A stretch of DNA of 64,000 bases from Cepaea nemoralis (GCA_014155875.1 JACEFZ010027924.1:30001-94000); one strand, 5' to 3'; positions 49,491-59,738 are shown, counted from the first letter of the stretch. Notes: a model not told the origin generated them from the letters alone. Made by a program: numbers and translations.

Positions 49491-49641
49491 TAGGGTGTAT
49501 TGTTAATAACTGGAATGTTTGAAAATATTGCCGTTCCTAGGTCTGTAATACCCTATATGAACACACGCAACAAAAGAGATAAATACAAAACTTGGAACGG
49601 CAATATTTTTAAAATCCCACAGTCATAAAGCATACACCCTG
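49491..49641 (+). mobile_element. MITE family 2 (palindromic)
   Basis: About 151 bp with ends TAGGGTGTAT and ATACACCCTG, TA on both sides. The inner part is a long imperfect palindrome with TTTGAAAATATTGCCGTTCC and its complement GGAACGGCAATATTTTTAAA. Other copies: 55609-55770 and 57849-57998. Confidence 0.75.
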
Positions 49642-49662
49642 TATATATCAATATATTTTACT

Positions 49663-49741
49663 ATTCACAGGGAACGCAATTATAGTTGCAATTTGATTTA
49701 TTCATATGTTACTATCTGCTAACATTTGCTACTATTCACAG
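49663..49741 (+). promoter_or_regulatory. Tandem splice acceptor sites of LRR copy 2
   Basis: ACTATTCACAGGG occurs twice, with AG at 49669-49670 and 49740-49741, about 70 bp apart, each with a T-rich lead. The second joins in frame to GNNITRIPSG. The first would lead to a stop within five codons (GGA ACG CAA TTA TAG). The second is therefore the likely acceptor. Confidence 0.6.
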
Positions 49742-51006
49742 GGGAACAATATCACCAGAATACCATCTGGTAGTCTGCCATCTAACCTGGTCAGCATCTC
49801 CCTCATAAACAACCCTACCACAGCCATGGAAGACTCAGCGCTTAATGGATCAGCCAACACCCTGGCGGCATTAACCTTCTCAGCCTTCCACTTTACTCGA
49901 ATTCCTGATGCCCTTCTTTGCCTAAACAACCTAACGACACTAACAATATATGAAGCAACTGTTGTCGATTGGAACGTGGAGGTTATGATAAAGTTGGCCC
50001 AAACTGTAGTCACACTGTATCTGGAGGATGTTGGATTAAACACTTGGCCTGATTGGATTCAGCATTTCGTTCACCTCCAACAGCTGACGTTAGTTGGTGG
50101 GTCTATTTCATTTATACCACCCGGGGCTTTGGATAAGGTTGCCAGCTTGACAGCTCTGTATCTTTACAATAACAGATTTCGTGAAGTTCCAGAAGCCATC
50201 TCCAATTTGACTTCCTTGCAACAGTTGAATCTGGGAAATAATACGATCTCAAATCTAACATGGCTTCCAAAGAGGAGCAAGCTAACTGCACTTGTTCTGC
50301 AGACTAACAGAATATCTGATGCAGGGCAGCTGAGCAGCGCCATCCTACCTTTCAGAGACTCTCTGAGTAATCTGCATATACAAGAAAACCTGCTGACCTC
50401 AATACCCAATGTAACTTTCCTGACACAAGTGGCAAGCTTAGATCTTTCAAACAACAAACTCAACAACATCTATTCAGGAGCCGTGCAGCCCAATCTCTTC
50501 TCATTGGATTTAGGGTACAACTTTCTCCCTGCTGTACCGCGCTTCATGTCATATTTGATGTTTATTACGGATGTTGTTCTACCCTCTAACGCCATTAGAA
50601 ACATCCAAGGAGATGAATTTCCCCCAAACACTGTTACTATAGAGTTAGCGTTTAACTATATCACCGAGCTAACAGACACGAGCTTTCCTGAAGATTCTAA
50701 AATAAAATTCTTACACTTAAATAACAACCCACTTGCTAGAATCTCCCCACTCGCCTTCAAGAACATTCCATTACTGATAGAACTGAATCTTCGGAACACG
50801 AAGTTAACGCGCCTGCCGGAAACTCTTGCGTTCTAACCAGTCTAAACGTGGTCGACTTCAGCAATAGTAATGCCCTAGTTTGTACGTGCCTGGAGAAGGG
50901 ACTGGAGTCCTGGGTTAAAAAGTTGTTCCCTTCAAATGTTATAGGCATGTGCGGGACCACAAGCATTTATGATTTCTTTGCCAAATTGAGCTCTGCATGT
51001 CCTTAA
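49742..51006 (+). pseudogene. Leucine-rich repeat protein, copy 2 (one exon, frameshifted)
   Basis: Starts at the inferred exon boundary with GNNITRIPSGSLPSNLVSIS and holds about 13-14 LRRs (for example LTALYLYNNRFREVPEAISN, VASLDLSNNKL, IKFLHLNNNPL). It runs parallel to copy 1 throughout. The frame ends at TAA 50834-50836 (PETLAF-stop). Beyond a one-base loss (or two-base gain) it resumes in another frame with LNVVDFSNS, LVCTCLEKGLESW, IGMCG and SIYDFFAKLSSACP, ending TAA 51004-51006. The exon length of 1265 is one short of a multiple of three, which fits the shift. Upstream exons are not found: the region before it is retroelement and MITE. A real gene with a sequencing error at 50836 is possible. 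The product is probably extracellular, as argued for copy 1. Confidence 0.82.
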
Positions 51007-51013
51007 CCACTCA
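51001..51013. repeat. Target-site duplication, left
   Basis: CCTTAACCACTCA. It is repeated exactly at 54058-54070 on the other side of the RTE-type element. It includes the LRR stop codon TAA. Confidence 0.92.
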
Positions 51014-54000
51014 TCATCATCATCAAGTGCCGTGCCGGCTGGCGTAGGCGTTCATGGCTCTCCATAGATCTCGGTCTTTGGTTTTCTGGATCAACTCTGC
51101 TGCTGATATTCCTCCATGCCACCGTCTCAATCCATCCAGCATCACTTCTCTTGGTCTACCTCTGCCTCTCTTCCCCTCGATCTTTCCAGTTGTTACGATG
51201 TTCTCCAATGCCTCTCTTCTCATCACATGACCGAGGAAAGCTGTTTGTCTCTGTCTTATTGTTGTATATAATGTTCTGGTTTCGTTAGCCTGTTTCAGGC
51301 AGTCATCGTTAGTTACTCTGGCAGTCCAAGGAATTCGCAACATTCGTCTCAGGAACCACATCTCTGTTGCTTCTAATTTCTTCTTAATTTGTTCATTTAC
51401 ATTCCAAGATTCACTGCCATACAGCAAAACTGGTTCTACATAGCATTTCAGCACTCTCTTTCTTACATTCAGTGATAGTGACTTATTGCATAAGATACTC
51501 TTCATTTTCTGAAATGCGGCTTTTGCCTGCCCTATTCTGCTCCTAATCTCTGTTGTACATCTTCCATCTGATGTTATAAATGCCCCTAGGTATCTAAAAT
51601 TATCAACTTGGTTAAGGATTTTCCCTTCTATTTCTATGTCACATTTTGGTGTCACCATTTTCTTTGATATTACCATTGTTACTGTTTTCTTGATATTCAA
51701 GGAGAGTCCTTTCCTTGCACTCTCTGTTACTACTACGTCTAATAATTGTTGTAGGTCTGTTGAATTATCCGCCACCAATACTGTGTCATCTGCATAGCGT
51801 ATATTATTTATATTATAACCTCCAACTAGTATTCCTGGCATCTCTTTGATCTCTCTCATTATTACTTCGCTATACAGGGAGAAAAGATCTGGTGACAAGA
51901 CACACCCTTGTCGTACTCCTAGCTTTATCTGTTCGTAACTACCCTCTTTATTTCCCATTTTAATTGCTGCTACTTGGTTCCAGTAAATATTCTTTATTAT
52001 TCTTAAATCTTTTCCATCAGTGTTGATATCTTCCAACATTTTAATCAGTTCATCATGTTTTACTTTATCAAATGCCTTAGTATAATCTATGAAGCACAAA
52101 TATATGTCTCTCTGTTTCTCTATTGACCTTTCTATTAGTGTCCGTAATGTATAAATTGCATTGTTTGTGCCCTTTCCTTCCACAAATCCATACTGTTCTT
52201 CACTAATTTCCATTTTTATTTTCTTTTTGGTTCTTCTCATTATGATTCTGAGTAGAAGCTTAGTGATATGGTTTATAAGGTTAATTGTACGAAAATCTTC
52301 ACAATCAATTGCTCCTGGTCTTTTTGGTATAGCTATAAATACAGATTTCAGCATATCACTGGGTAAATATCCACTGCTGTAAATATCATTCAACATTTTG
52401 GTTAATATATCTACTCCAAATTCTCCCAATACTTCTAATTCTTCTATTGTGATTTCATCTGGCCCAGCTGTTTTTCCTTTCTTCATACGTTTCATAGCGT
52501 CAGCGACTTCTTCTTTCAGAATAGGTGGACCTTCTAAGTTACTATCTTCTGTTAATTCTTCCCTTTCTCCTTCATATAATTCTCTTATATACTCATTCCA
52601 CCTCTTCATTATAGCATCTTCCTCTAATATTATCTTTCCTGTTTTTGATTTCAAACACCCTGTATTTATTCTTATTTTTCTTCCTGTAAGCTCACTGATT
52701 TGTCTGTGCATATTTTTTGTATCTTTAATGGAATTTAATTCAATTTTTTTGCATTGCTCGTTTAACCAACTTTCTTTAGCCTTCCCACATTTATCTTTTA
52801 TTTCTTTATTTATCTTAGCGTATTCTTGTTTGTCATTTTTACTCTGTTTTCTTTTGTCCATCAGTTTTAAGATATCTTCATTCATCCATTTTTTCTTAGC
52901 TATTTTGCCTCTCTCCGGTAATACTTCTTTGCTAGTTTGATGAATGGAGTCCCTTAACATTTCCCATTGTTCATCTATACTCTGTATTTTAGTTATTGCA
53001 TTGTACCTATTTTTCACAGTCACTCTGTATTGTTCTTGCATTTCTTTATCTATTTTCAGAACCTCTTTATTAAGACTCATGTTCTTAACCATTTTTTTCC
53101 CTCTCTTTAATCTTACTTTTATTTGTCCACATAGTGGTACATGATCACTATTACAGTCAGCACCAGGCATTGTCTTTACATTAATTAAAGCATTTCTAAA
53201 TCTTTTATTAATTAGTATGTAGTCAATTTGGTTGCGTATTTTCTTATCAGGGCTTATCCATGTGTACAGTCGTCTTTTATGGTGTTTAAACCATGTGTTT
53301 CCAATTATCATATCATTGATATTTGCCCATTCTATTAGCTTTTCCCCTCTTTCATTTCTTGTACCTAAACCATAATTCCCCACTACATCCTCCATTTTTC
53401 CCTTTCCTACTTTTGCATTAAAATCACCAAGTATTATCTTTATTTCTTGTGATCCAATTTGAGCCATCGCCATTTCTATTTCGTCGTAAAAGTGTTGTAT
53501 TTCTTCATCACTACTGCTTGCTGTTGGTGCATATACTTGTATAATATTTATGTCTATTGGTTTGCCTTTGATTTTTACCATAATAACTCTATCTGAAATA
53601 CACCAGTATCCATTAATTGACTTGGCTGTTTTTTCGTCTAATATTATTCCTACACCTTTTTCATGTGTATCCCCTCCAGAATAAATTATTGTGTGATTGT
53701 CAGCTATAATTTTGCCCGATCCCTTCCATCTCATCTCACTAACGCCTAGTATATTCATTTTCATGCTATCCATCTCTCTTAGAACATTGGTCAACTTTCC
53801 TAGCTCATTTAATGTCCTAACATTCCATGTTCCTACTCTAAATTTATTTATTTTAGTTAAGTTTTTGCCATCAGTAGCTGGATGACGGTCTGGTGTCACC
53901 TGTGGCTCATGACTGTCCCTACCGGACGAGGATGCCCTAAGACAGCCATTAACGTCCTTCACTAACTTTGAAATATGTTTTGCCATGAAGTCTTGGGAAG

Positions 54001-54057
54001 ATAATGTGGTGGTTTCCCCTTGCCTTCCACATTCACATGGTGGTCTTTTTACCTCTG
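51014..54057 (-). mobile_element. Full-length RTE-like non-LTR element (family A)
   Basis: 3044 bp, bounded by the exact 13-bp duplication. On the minus strand: about 71-bp 5' UTR, a single ORF from ATG 53986, and TGA 51023-51025, which is itself the first unit of the (TGA)n 3' tail. The clean duplication and uninterrupted ORF point to recent insertion. A truncated relative is at 45405-46018. Confidence 0.9.
51023..53986 (-). CDS. RTE-type endonuclease and reverse transcriptase, intact ORF
   Basis: 987 residues from the first in-frame ATG (CAT at 53984-53986; MAKHISKLVKDVN). The frame is open upstream into the target duplication, so the real start must be at or after this ATG. N-terminal AP-endonuclease: FRVGTWNVRTLNELGK, GVSEMRWKGSGK, IIQVYAPTASS, ILGDFNAKVGKG and CNSDHVPLCG. 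A basic linker follows, then RT: KTAGPDEITIEELEVLGEFG, FRTINLINHITKLLLRII, YLCFIDYTKAFDKVKHDELI (motif A Asp), LGVRQGCVLSPDLFSLY and the catalytic RYADDTVLVA. The C-terminal region has FRYLGAFITSDGRC, GHVMRREALENIVTTG and MNAYASRHGT. No RNase H and no gag-like ORF, as in the RTE clade. All catalytic motifs are present. The clade name is from motif memory. Confidence 0.9.
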   Translation of the reverse strand: MAKHISKLVKDVNGCLRASSSGRDSHEPQVTPDRHPATDGKNLTKINKFRVGTWNVRTLNELGKLTNVLREMDSMKMNILGVSEMRWKGSGKIIADNHTIIYSGGDTHEKGVGIILDEKTAKSINGYWCISDRVIMVKIKGKPIDINIIQVYAPTASSSDEEIQHFYDEIEMAMAQIGSQEIKIILGDFNAKVGKGKMEDVVGNYGLGTRNERGEKLIEWANINDMIIGNTWFKHHKRRLYTWISPDKKIRNQIDYILINKRFRNALINVKTMPGADCNSDHVPLCGQIKVRLKRGKKMVKNMSLNKEVLKIDKEMQEQYRVTVKNRYNAITKIQSIDEQWEMLRDSIHQTSKEVLPERGKIAKKKWMNEDILKLMDKRKQSKNDKQEYAKINKEIKDKCGKAKESWLNEQCKKIELNSIKDTKNMHRQISELTGRKIRINTGCLKSKTGKIILEEDAIMKRWNEYIRELYEGEREELTEDSNLEGPPILKEEVADAMKRMKKGKTAGPDEITIEELEVLGEFGVDILTKMLNDIYSSGYLPSDMLKSVFIAIPKRPGAIDCEDFRTINLINHITKLLLRIIMRRTKKKIKMEISEEQYGFVEGKGTNNAIYTLRTLIERSIEKQRDIYLCFIDYTKAFDKVKHDELIKMLEDINTDGKDLRIIKNIYWNQVAAIKMGNKEGSYEQIKLGVRQGCVLSPDLFSLYSEVIMREIKEMPGILVGGYNINNIRYADDTVLVADNSTDLQQLLDVVVTESARKGLSLNIKKTVTMVISKKMVTPKCDIEIEGKILNQVDNFRYLGAFITSDGRCTTEIRSRIGQAKAAFQKMKSILCNKSLSLNVRKRVLKCYVEPVLLYGSESWNVNEQIKKKLEATEMWFLRRMLRIPWTARVTNDDCLKQANETRTLYTTIRQRQTAFLGHVMRREALENIVTTGKIEGKRGRGRPREVMLDGLRRWHGGISAAELIQKTKDRDLWRAMNAYASRHGT

Positions 54058-54070
54058 CCTTAACCACTCA
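54058..54070. repeat. Target-site duplication, right
   Basis: CCTTAACCACTCA, identical to 51001-51013. Confidence 0.92.
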
Positions 54071-54676
54071 CACGATGTAAATAGGAAGCTCGAAAAGTAA
54101 CGCAAACATATATACAAGCCATCGTTTCGAACAGCGTCTTTATGAATGAACAGAAAATACTTATCAGAATAATAAAACACAAATGCTAGTACAATCTTAG
54201 AAAAGTAAGCTAATATATATGCACATCAAGAGACGAACCTGTTCTTCAAAGCAAAATATGGAAGGTTGCCCCGAGAAAGAGGTGTAGAATAAACAAAGCG
54301 AAACATAATTTAAAACAACACATAAATAAATACATAAAGCAAAAACCATTTATTCGGATTTCACTACAGTATAGACATCAGTCAACCCCATTTTAGCATA
54401 CGGCACCTGGAAGATTTGATTATAATTTGTGACATTGTTATGTGGATGTTGAAAACTAATGAACTCTAATTATGACCAGTAGGCTAGCAAACAAAAGACA
54501 TATAGAAATTGCGAGAAACGTTTCGACCACTGTCGTTTTCAATAAATAAAATAAAATTAGACAGCCATAACGTGGAAGACAAGAATACACAGCTATAGAC
54601 AGAAACATCACAATAGACAATAATAATATAAACATTAGACCGAAAATATAAAATGAAACAATTAAAACAAAAATTA
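54071..54676. other. Spacer after the RTE element
   Basis: Probably the displaced 3' flank of LRR copy 2. No gene seen. Confidence 0.4.
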
Positions 54677-54795
54677 AAGGAAATCCGGGAAGTGAAACAA
54701 AACAGGAAGTCCGGAAAGCGAAATGAAACAGGAATTCCGGGAAGTGAATGAAACCGGAAATCCGTGAAATCAAACGAAACAGGAAGTCAGTGGAA
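54677..54795 (+). repeat. ~30-bp short tandem repeat
   Basis: About four degenerate units of GAAACAGGAATTCCGGGAAG type (GAAACAAAACAGGAAGTCCG, GAAATGAAACAGGAATTCCG, GAATGAAACCGGAAATCCGT). The open frame on the minus strand follows from the period. Confidence 0.65.
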
Positions 54796-54965
54796 CGGTT
54801 CCGTGTGTGTGTCTTTGTGAAAATATGAGTGTAGGAATCATTAGCAAACACTAATAAGATTTGGACTGTCAGTAAAAGTGTTCCTTAGAAGATGGGCATT
54901 GAACTTACATGCATCTTAACTGTGTCAACCTATAACAGATTATACGGTAGTTATTGATTATGGTA

Positions 54966-54966
54966 T

Positions 54967-55054
<88 letters not shown>
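54966..55054 (+). repeat. (TA)n microsatellite
   Basis: About 44 uninterrupted TA units. No adjacent retroelement coding end is recognised. Confidence 0.95.
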
Positions 55055-55056
<2 letters not shown>

Positions 55057-55317
55057 CAATCGAAAGACAAGTTGTCTGTAGAGTCAACAAGGGAACCGCG
55101 GTAGAATGATTGCAAGACGCTTGGTGCCCGTTCTGAGTCATGGTTTCGAAATTAGGCACGATTATGTGTTTTAATTTCCCTAAACTATTAGGTTCGCATG
55201 GCCTTAAATTAGTACTAGGAAATGTCCTGAGACATAAAGGAAGCCTGCAAAATACTGACCACATCACATATCGAGTGCCGAATGGTCATTAAGTATACTG
55301 GTTAAACAAAGTTAGAT

Positions 55318-55560
55318 GCACATCTTTTACATGACGTCGCAGTCAACAGCAGCATTTGTCTACTGTTTGTGATCTCATGGCAAGTTTACGTTCAGTAGTT
55401 TCTCATTGCCCTCTGAACGACAGGCACCCATACCATTTCGTAAAAAAAAAACCACAACTTAAGGCGGCCTGCTGTCAAATCGACCGCAGCTGTGTTTCCA
55501 ACGCGGTATGCAGGATTTCGAATTCAGTCCGTAACTCCTTCGCCACATACAGGTACAACA
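55318..55560 (-). mobile_element. SINE family B
   Basis: Reverse copy: GGCGAAGGAGTTACGGACTG (box A), ATTCGAAATCC (box B), ACAGCAGGCCGCCTTAAG and an AAACTACTGAACGTAAACTT core, ending GACGTCATGTAAAAGATG. Confidence 0.72.
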
Positions 55561-55608
55561 CCATATACTCACGCACGAAGAAGCTTGTAAAAGAGCAATT
55601 TACTTGAA

Positions 55609-55770
55609 TAGGGTGTATTTCTAAAGACTGCAGTTTTTGTTTTTTTGAAAATATTGCCGTTCCAAGTTTTGTATTCACTCTCTGTGGAGTTCATGAAACA
55701 TAATAGGTAAAAACAAAACTTGGAACGACAATATTTTCAAAAGCTGCACAGTCATTAAAAATACACCCAG
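55609..55770 (+). mobile_element. MITE family 2
   Basis: Ends TAGGGTGTATTTC and ATACACCCAG. Inner palindrome TGAAAATATTGCCGTTCCAA and AACTTGGAACGACAATATTT. Followed by TA. Confidence 0.78.
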
Positions 55771-56280
55771 TACTTAATCAGTATCCGGGGCTTGTTTCAG
55801 GATCCGGTCAGGGATATGCACTACTGACGAGCTCAAACGAGAGCGAAACTCGAGTCTAGTGCTTCCATATTGACGTGGATAGGCCTTAGGTTCATGCCAG
55901 AATACGATCAGCGTAGCCAGTAGTGGGTTGTGCTCAATATTTAAATTTTAAATCCCGAAACAACCAAATAATCAATTTAATCAGTATGTAAATATAATGT
56001 AAAATAGGTCTTAATATCTGGATAGACTTGTTTATACGAATACTCTCATTATAGCGTATTCAGAGGTAATGTACATTGTAATCAATATAAGTGTTTGTGA
56101 ACAAGGGAATTGTGTATGTCTGGAAGTGGTGAATACGAGCAAACCCAGACCCAGATTACGGGGAAAGCAGAAGCGGCATGTACGTATCGCACACAAAGGC
56201 TTTATCAGGACAGCTCTTCTTAATCTGCAGCTGAAATGTATAAAATGAACAGAAGAAAGGCAGAAGAAGAAAAGGATGGA

Positions 56281-56282
<2 letters not shown>
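55771..56282. other. Spacer
   Basis: No supported feature. Confidence 0.35.
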
Positions 56283-56365
<83 letters not shown>

Positions 56366-56366
56366 A
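56283..56366 (+). repeat. (GAAA)n microsatellite
   Basis: About 21 GAAA units. Flanking frames rich in Lys/Glu or Phe/Leu are artefacts. Confidence 0.95.
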
Positions 56367-56455
56367 CAACTCAACAGCGGCTACACCTGGCACACGAAGA
56401 ATCAAAACACTTTTATAAAATCACACTTCGTCGTCTTCGTGGTCCTCTTGCCCTT

Positions 56456-56890
56456 GTTGTTGTTGTTGTTGTGTTGTTGTTGTTGTTGTTGTTGTTCTTC
56501 TTCTTCTTCTTCTTCTTCTTCTTCTTCTTCTTCTTCTTCTTCTTCTTCTTCTTCTTCTTCTTCTTCTTCTTGGAAGATATCTTTATCATTTGCTAGTTTT
56601 TGTTTTCTTTCTCACTATCGATGTCTTTCCCCTCTTCTTCTTCTTCTTCTTCTTCTTCTTCTTCTTCTTCTTCTTCTTCTTCTTCTTCTTCTTCTCTTCT
56701 TCTTCTTCTTCTTCTTCTTCTTCTTCTTCTTCTTCGTCTTCTTCTTCTTCTTCTTCTTCTTCTTCTTCTTCTTCTTCTTCTTCTTCTTCTTCTTCTTCTT
56801 CTTCTTCTTCTTCTTCTTCTTCTTCTTGGAAGATATCTTTATCATTTGCTAGTTTTTGTTTTCTTTCTCACTATCGATGTCTTTCCCCTC
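56456..56890 (+). repeat. (GTT)n-(CTT)n with a duplicated 70-bp segment
   Basis: GTT units, then long CTT arrays. A unique segment TTGGAAGATATCTTTATCAT to TCGATGTCTTTCCCCTCT occurs at 56572-56638 and again at 56826-56890, so the CTT array plus this segment was tandemly duplicated (period about 254). Confidence 0.9.
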
Positions 56891-57848
56891 TGAATTGTAT
56901 GTCTTATCTCGGAATCCATGTTTAACCTTTAGTTAAACAGATGCGACTCCTCAATTACACTGTCGTCTATTCCCGCTCGAGCCATCTGTCTGGTTTTCGT
57001 GTTTTGCAATACTTGCATGGGCTATCACATCCACCTGTCTCAGAATCCTAGAATATTTAACACCTGCAAGGTCTTTCACATCTATAAATCCCACTAACAA
57101 TGTCAAATGTGCATGCCCTAAATGAACAACATGGACCTACGAGGGGGATTCTAATGAAATATTAAAAGTGTGAGAGAAATTACAATAACCAAGACATTGT
57201 CTTGTAACCTGTCAATATTATTGTTAGAGATGTCAATTGTGTTAAGCACTGACAAAACGATGCAGACGAACACAGTGACGTCATAAGGACCTTGTAAAGA
57301 TGGTCACCCCACTTTTGACATTCACCAAATAAGTGCAGCTTTCTGTTATCCGTTTTTTTTTTTTTTATTTGGTTGATCAATGAAGGGATGGAACCTATAA
57401 AATATTCATCGGCGAATGAAGGTCCAATATGGTGATGCATGCCTGTCATCTCAGCACGTGTATGAGTGAAGCAGGAAGTTTCAAAACGGCGTGACACCAT
57501 CATCTACATTTATTCTCTGGTCTCACGTACTGTCATCCTCATGTGTTCTCTGGTCTTTCTCGCTATTACTCGCGTTTGAATTTCGAACTTTCTCACGACG
57601 ATCTTCCCTAGAATTGTGTCGTTTGGCCAAGTACAGGACAATTAAAACTTAGCATCCGCCAACATACAATCTACAAGCGAACATATACAGCTACGCAGGT
57701 GTATCTTGTGTGAGTTGGTCACTGAGGCAGGGGTGGGCGCTTTAGCGTAGTTGATAGGAGCTGCGTCATGACCGAGGTCGAAGGAGGTATCAACGCCCAC
57801 GTTCGTCGTCTGGCTATGTGTGGGAAGGACTGGCCATCTATTCTACCG
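56891..57848. other. Spacer
   Basis: No gene or repeat that I can support, apart from a short poly-T run at about 57353-57366. Confidence 0.4.
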
Positions 57849-57998
57849 ATTGTATTTCTAATGTTTGTGCAGTGTTTGAAAATATTACGGGTCAAAGTTT
57901 TGTATTTACCTATTATGTTGCATGACCTCTACAGAGGGTGAATACAAATCTTGGACCGGCAATATTTTCAAACACTGCATCATTAAAACGACACCCTA
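57849..57998 (+). mobile_element. MITE family 2
   Basis: GTTTGAAAATATTACGGGTC and its partner GACCGGCAATATTTTCAAAC form the inner palindrome, with a TGCAGTGTTTG/CAAACACTGCA extension. Right end ACACCCTA before TA; the left end has lost the GGGTG. Confidence 0.72.
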
Positions 57999-58950
57999 TA
58001 CCTGACATTCAGGCCTACATAATGGGATAGCCCTCTCACTTCGTAAACTTACCGCGGGTTCCTTCTTCAAGACATGTTTAATTCTACTGAAGCAGATGAT
58101 CTGGCACGAGATCTGTGATCTTCTCGGCGGACCGTGAGACATGAGACGTTCATCAATGGATCCGCTACATAATGATGACATAGATTGACAGAAAGAAAGA
58201 CGTGCGGGCAGACAAATCGATTTTCCGATAGGCATAAAGAGCAAGAAACTAACAAACACGTAACGACGTATATCGATCAATACGAAATATAATGAAGGAA
58301 CGTAAAACAAGATTTATGTAGGATGTAACATTCTTCAACAGAAAATGAAAGAGACCACTAAGTTACACTTCATAGCGTATTTTCATGAGCAGGTCGGTCC
58401 AGGGATATATTCTCTCGCGTGGCTCGTCATCACGGGCCTGATGCCTGTCTGGGAGTGCCAAATGTATACACCAGGGACTAACCCGTTGATGGCACAAATG
58501 GAACTTAACGCGCTCGTGGCAAAATTTCCCCGTTGCCATTCGTCACGAGTGATCTGTTGCAGTTTTACAGTGAGTTCTGTGGTGTTTACATTGGCAGAGT
58601 CAGAGAATTTTGCTGCTTTGCTGATGTTACGTGATATTCATTGATTGTCACAGTGTTATTGTTTTGGTTAGCTTGTGTTTGTAATCTGGGGATATTAAGC
58701 GTGGATCTCATTCAAGGACATCGTCTCGCAGATGACATTGTCGAGCGATAGGTAAGTGCTTCAAACATTAATTAGTCATCTTTGTGTTAGAATATAATAT
58801 TCTTTTCAACTCCTCTGGGTTATAATTAGGTTATACAGTTTTTGTTTTGTTTATAGTTATTTGAGTGTCCTTTACAGATCTTTGCGATCAACCACTACAC
58901 GTTTTGGCTGTTCGTGAAGTACTAGGCAATTGTTACGTTCAGTAGTTGCG
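57999..58950. other. Spacer
   Basis: Contains a 99-codon frame (58345-58644) with no family feature. I do not call a gene. Confidence 0.4.
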
Positions 58951-59177
58951 TTTGCCGGTCTCCCTGGCTAGGGTTTAGTGACTTTCTCCGTTATCCTGTA
59001 TACCCACGTGAGGAAAGTAACTTGCGCTAGAATCGGGAGCGGTTCTCGCCGCGTTGGTGAGATAGGGGTATGTGAGCTGGTCGCTCAGAAAGCAATGGCA
59101 AACTACTGAGCGTAATCTTGCCAAGAAATCAACAATCAGCTGAAAGATGCTGATGTTGACAGCGATGTCCTGTAAAT
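58951..59177 (+). mobile_element. SINE family A, interrupted (main part)
   Basis: GCCGGTCTCCCTGGCTAGGG head through the GAAAGCAATGGCAAACTACT core to GATGTCCTGTAAAT. The last bases resume at 59403 (GATATGCGAAAAAA) after a family 4 SINE. Confidence 0.85.
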
Positions 59178-59393
59178 AAAACTGTCATTTACTGCCAATA
59201 TAGTACCTTGCGGTGTATGGCAGAGGGATCTTTGAGTCTGAGGAATTAAGACCGCCTGGCTTGTGCAGTCGCCGAGAACTACGCAGGTTAGAATTATCTT
59301 TTCGCCACCGACATAAAAAATTCCACACCTTACCGAAGGATCGAACCCGGGTCTCCCGAGTGCGGTGTTCTAGCCACTCGGCCAGCCGCTCCT
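59178..59393 (-). mobile_element. SINE family 4, inserted in SINE family A
   Basis: Minus-strand head GCGGCTGGCCGAGTGGCTAG, box B GGGTTCGATCC, then AAGGTGTGGAATTTTTTATG and a body ending TGGCAGTAAATGACAG. Exact 9-bp target duplication CCTGTAAAT at 59169-59177 and 59394-59402. Confidence 0.88.
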
Positions 59394-59402
59394 CCTGTAA
59401 AT

Positions 59403-59418
59403 GATATGCGAAAAAAAA
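59403..59418 (+). mobile_element. SINE family A, 3' end after the interruption
   Basis: GATATGCGAAAAAAAA, the expected terminus of the copy that starts at 58951. Confidence 0.8.
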
Positions 59419-59738
59419 GTTTCCATTTAATTTCTGATCTACCGACGCTCATACCTTGTAAATGAGCGCAAAGCTGCCTGCTTTCAAATGGTCTGCGGCT
59501 GATTTAGAATCCAGGATATACGGTCATCTCATCTTGTTCCTCTTGTACCTTGCCGTGTCGAGGTGAAGCTTAAACCTCGGGAGAGTGCCCGTCCATCATG
59601 TCATCCTGTTCCTCTTGTACCTTGTGGTGTCGAGGTGAAGCACAAACAGCGGAAGTGTGCCCGTTTATGGGCTTCGTGTATCGAGACTCACATAAACTGC
59701 TACGTGGCCGAACAATTTGACTTGTTGTTTTCTAATGA

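Noticed and set aside
54058..54067. Start of the RTE ORF at GTG 54067
   Set aside because: This lies in the host target duplication outside the element, so the first in-frame ATG at 53986 was used instead.
56439..56925. Poly-Ser, poly-Phe, poly-Leu and poly-Lys open frames
   Set aside because: (CTT)n microsatellite in all frames; no stop codons occur because of the repeat.
58345..58644. 99-residue frame
   Set aside because: No motif, no repeat support and no splice context; length is within chance.
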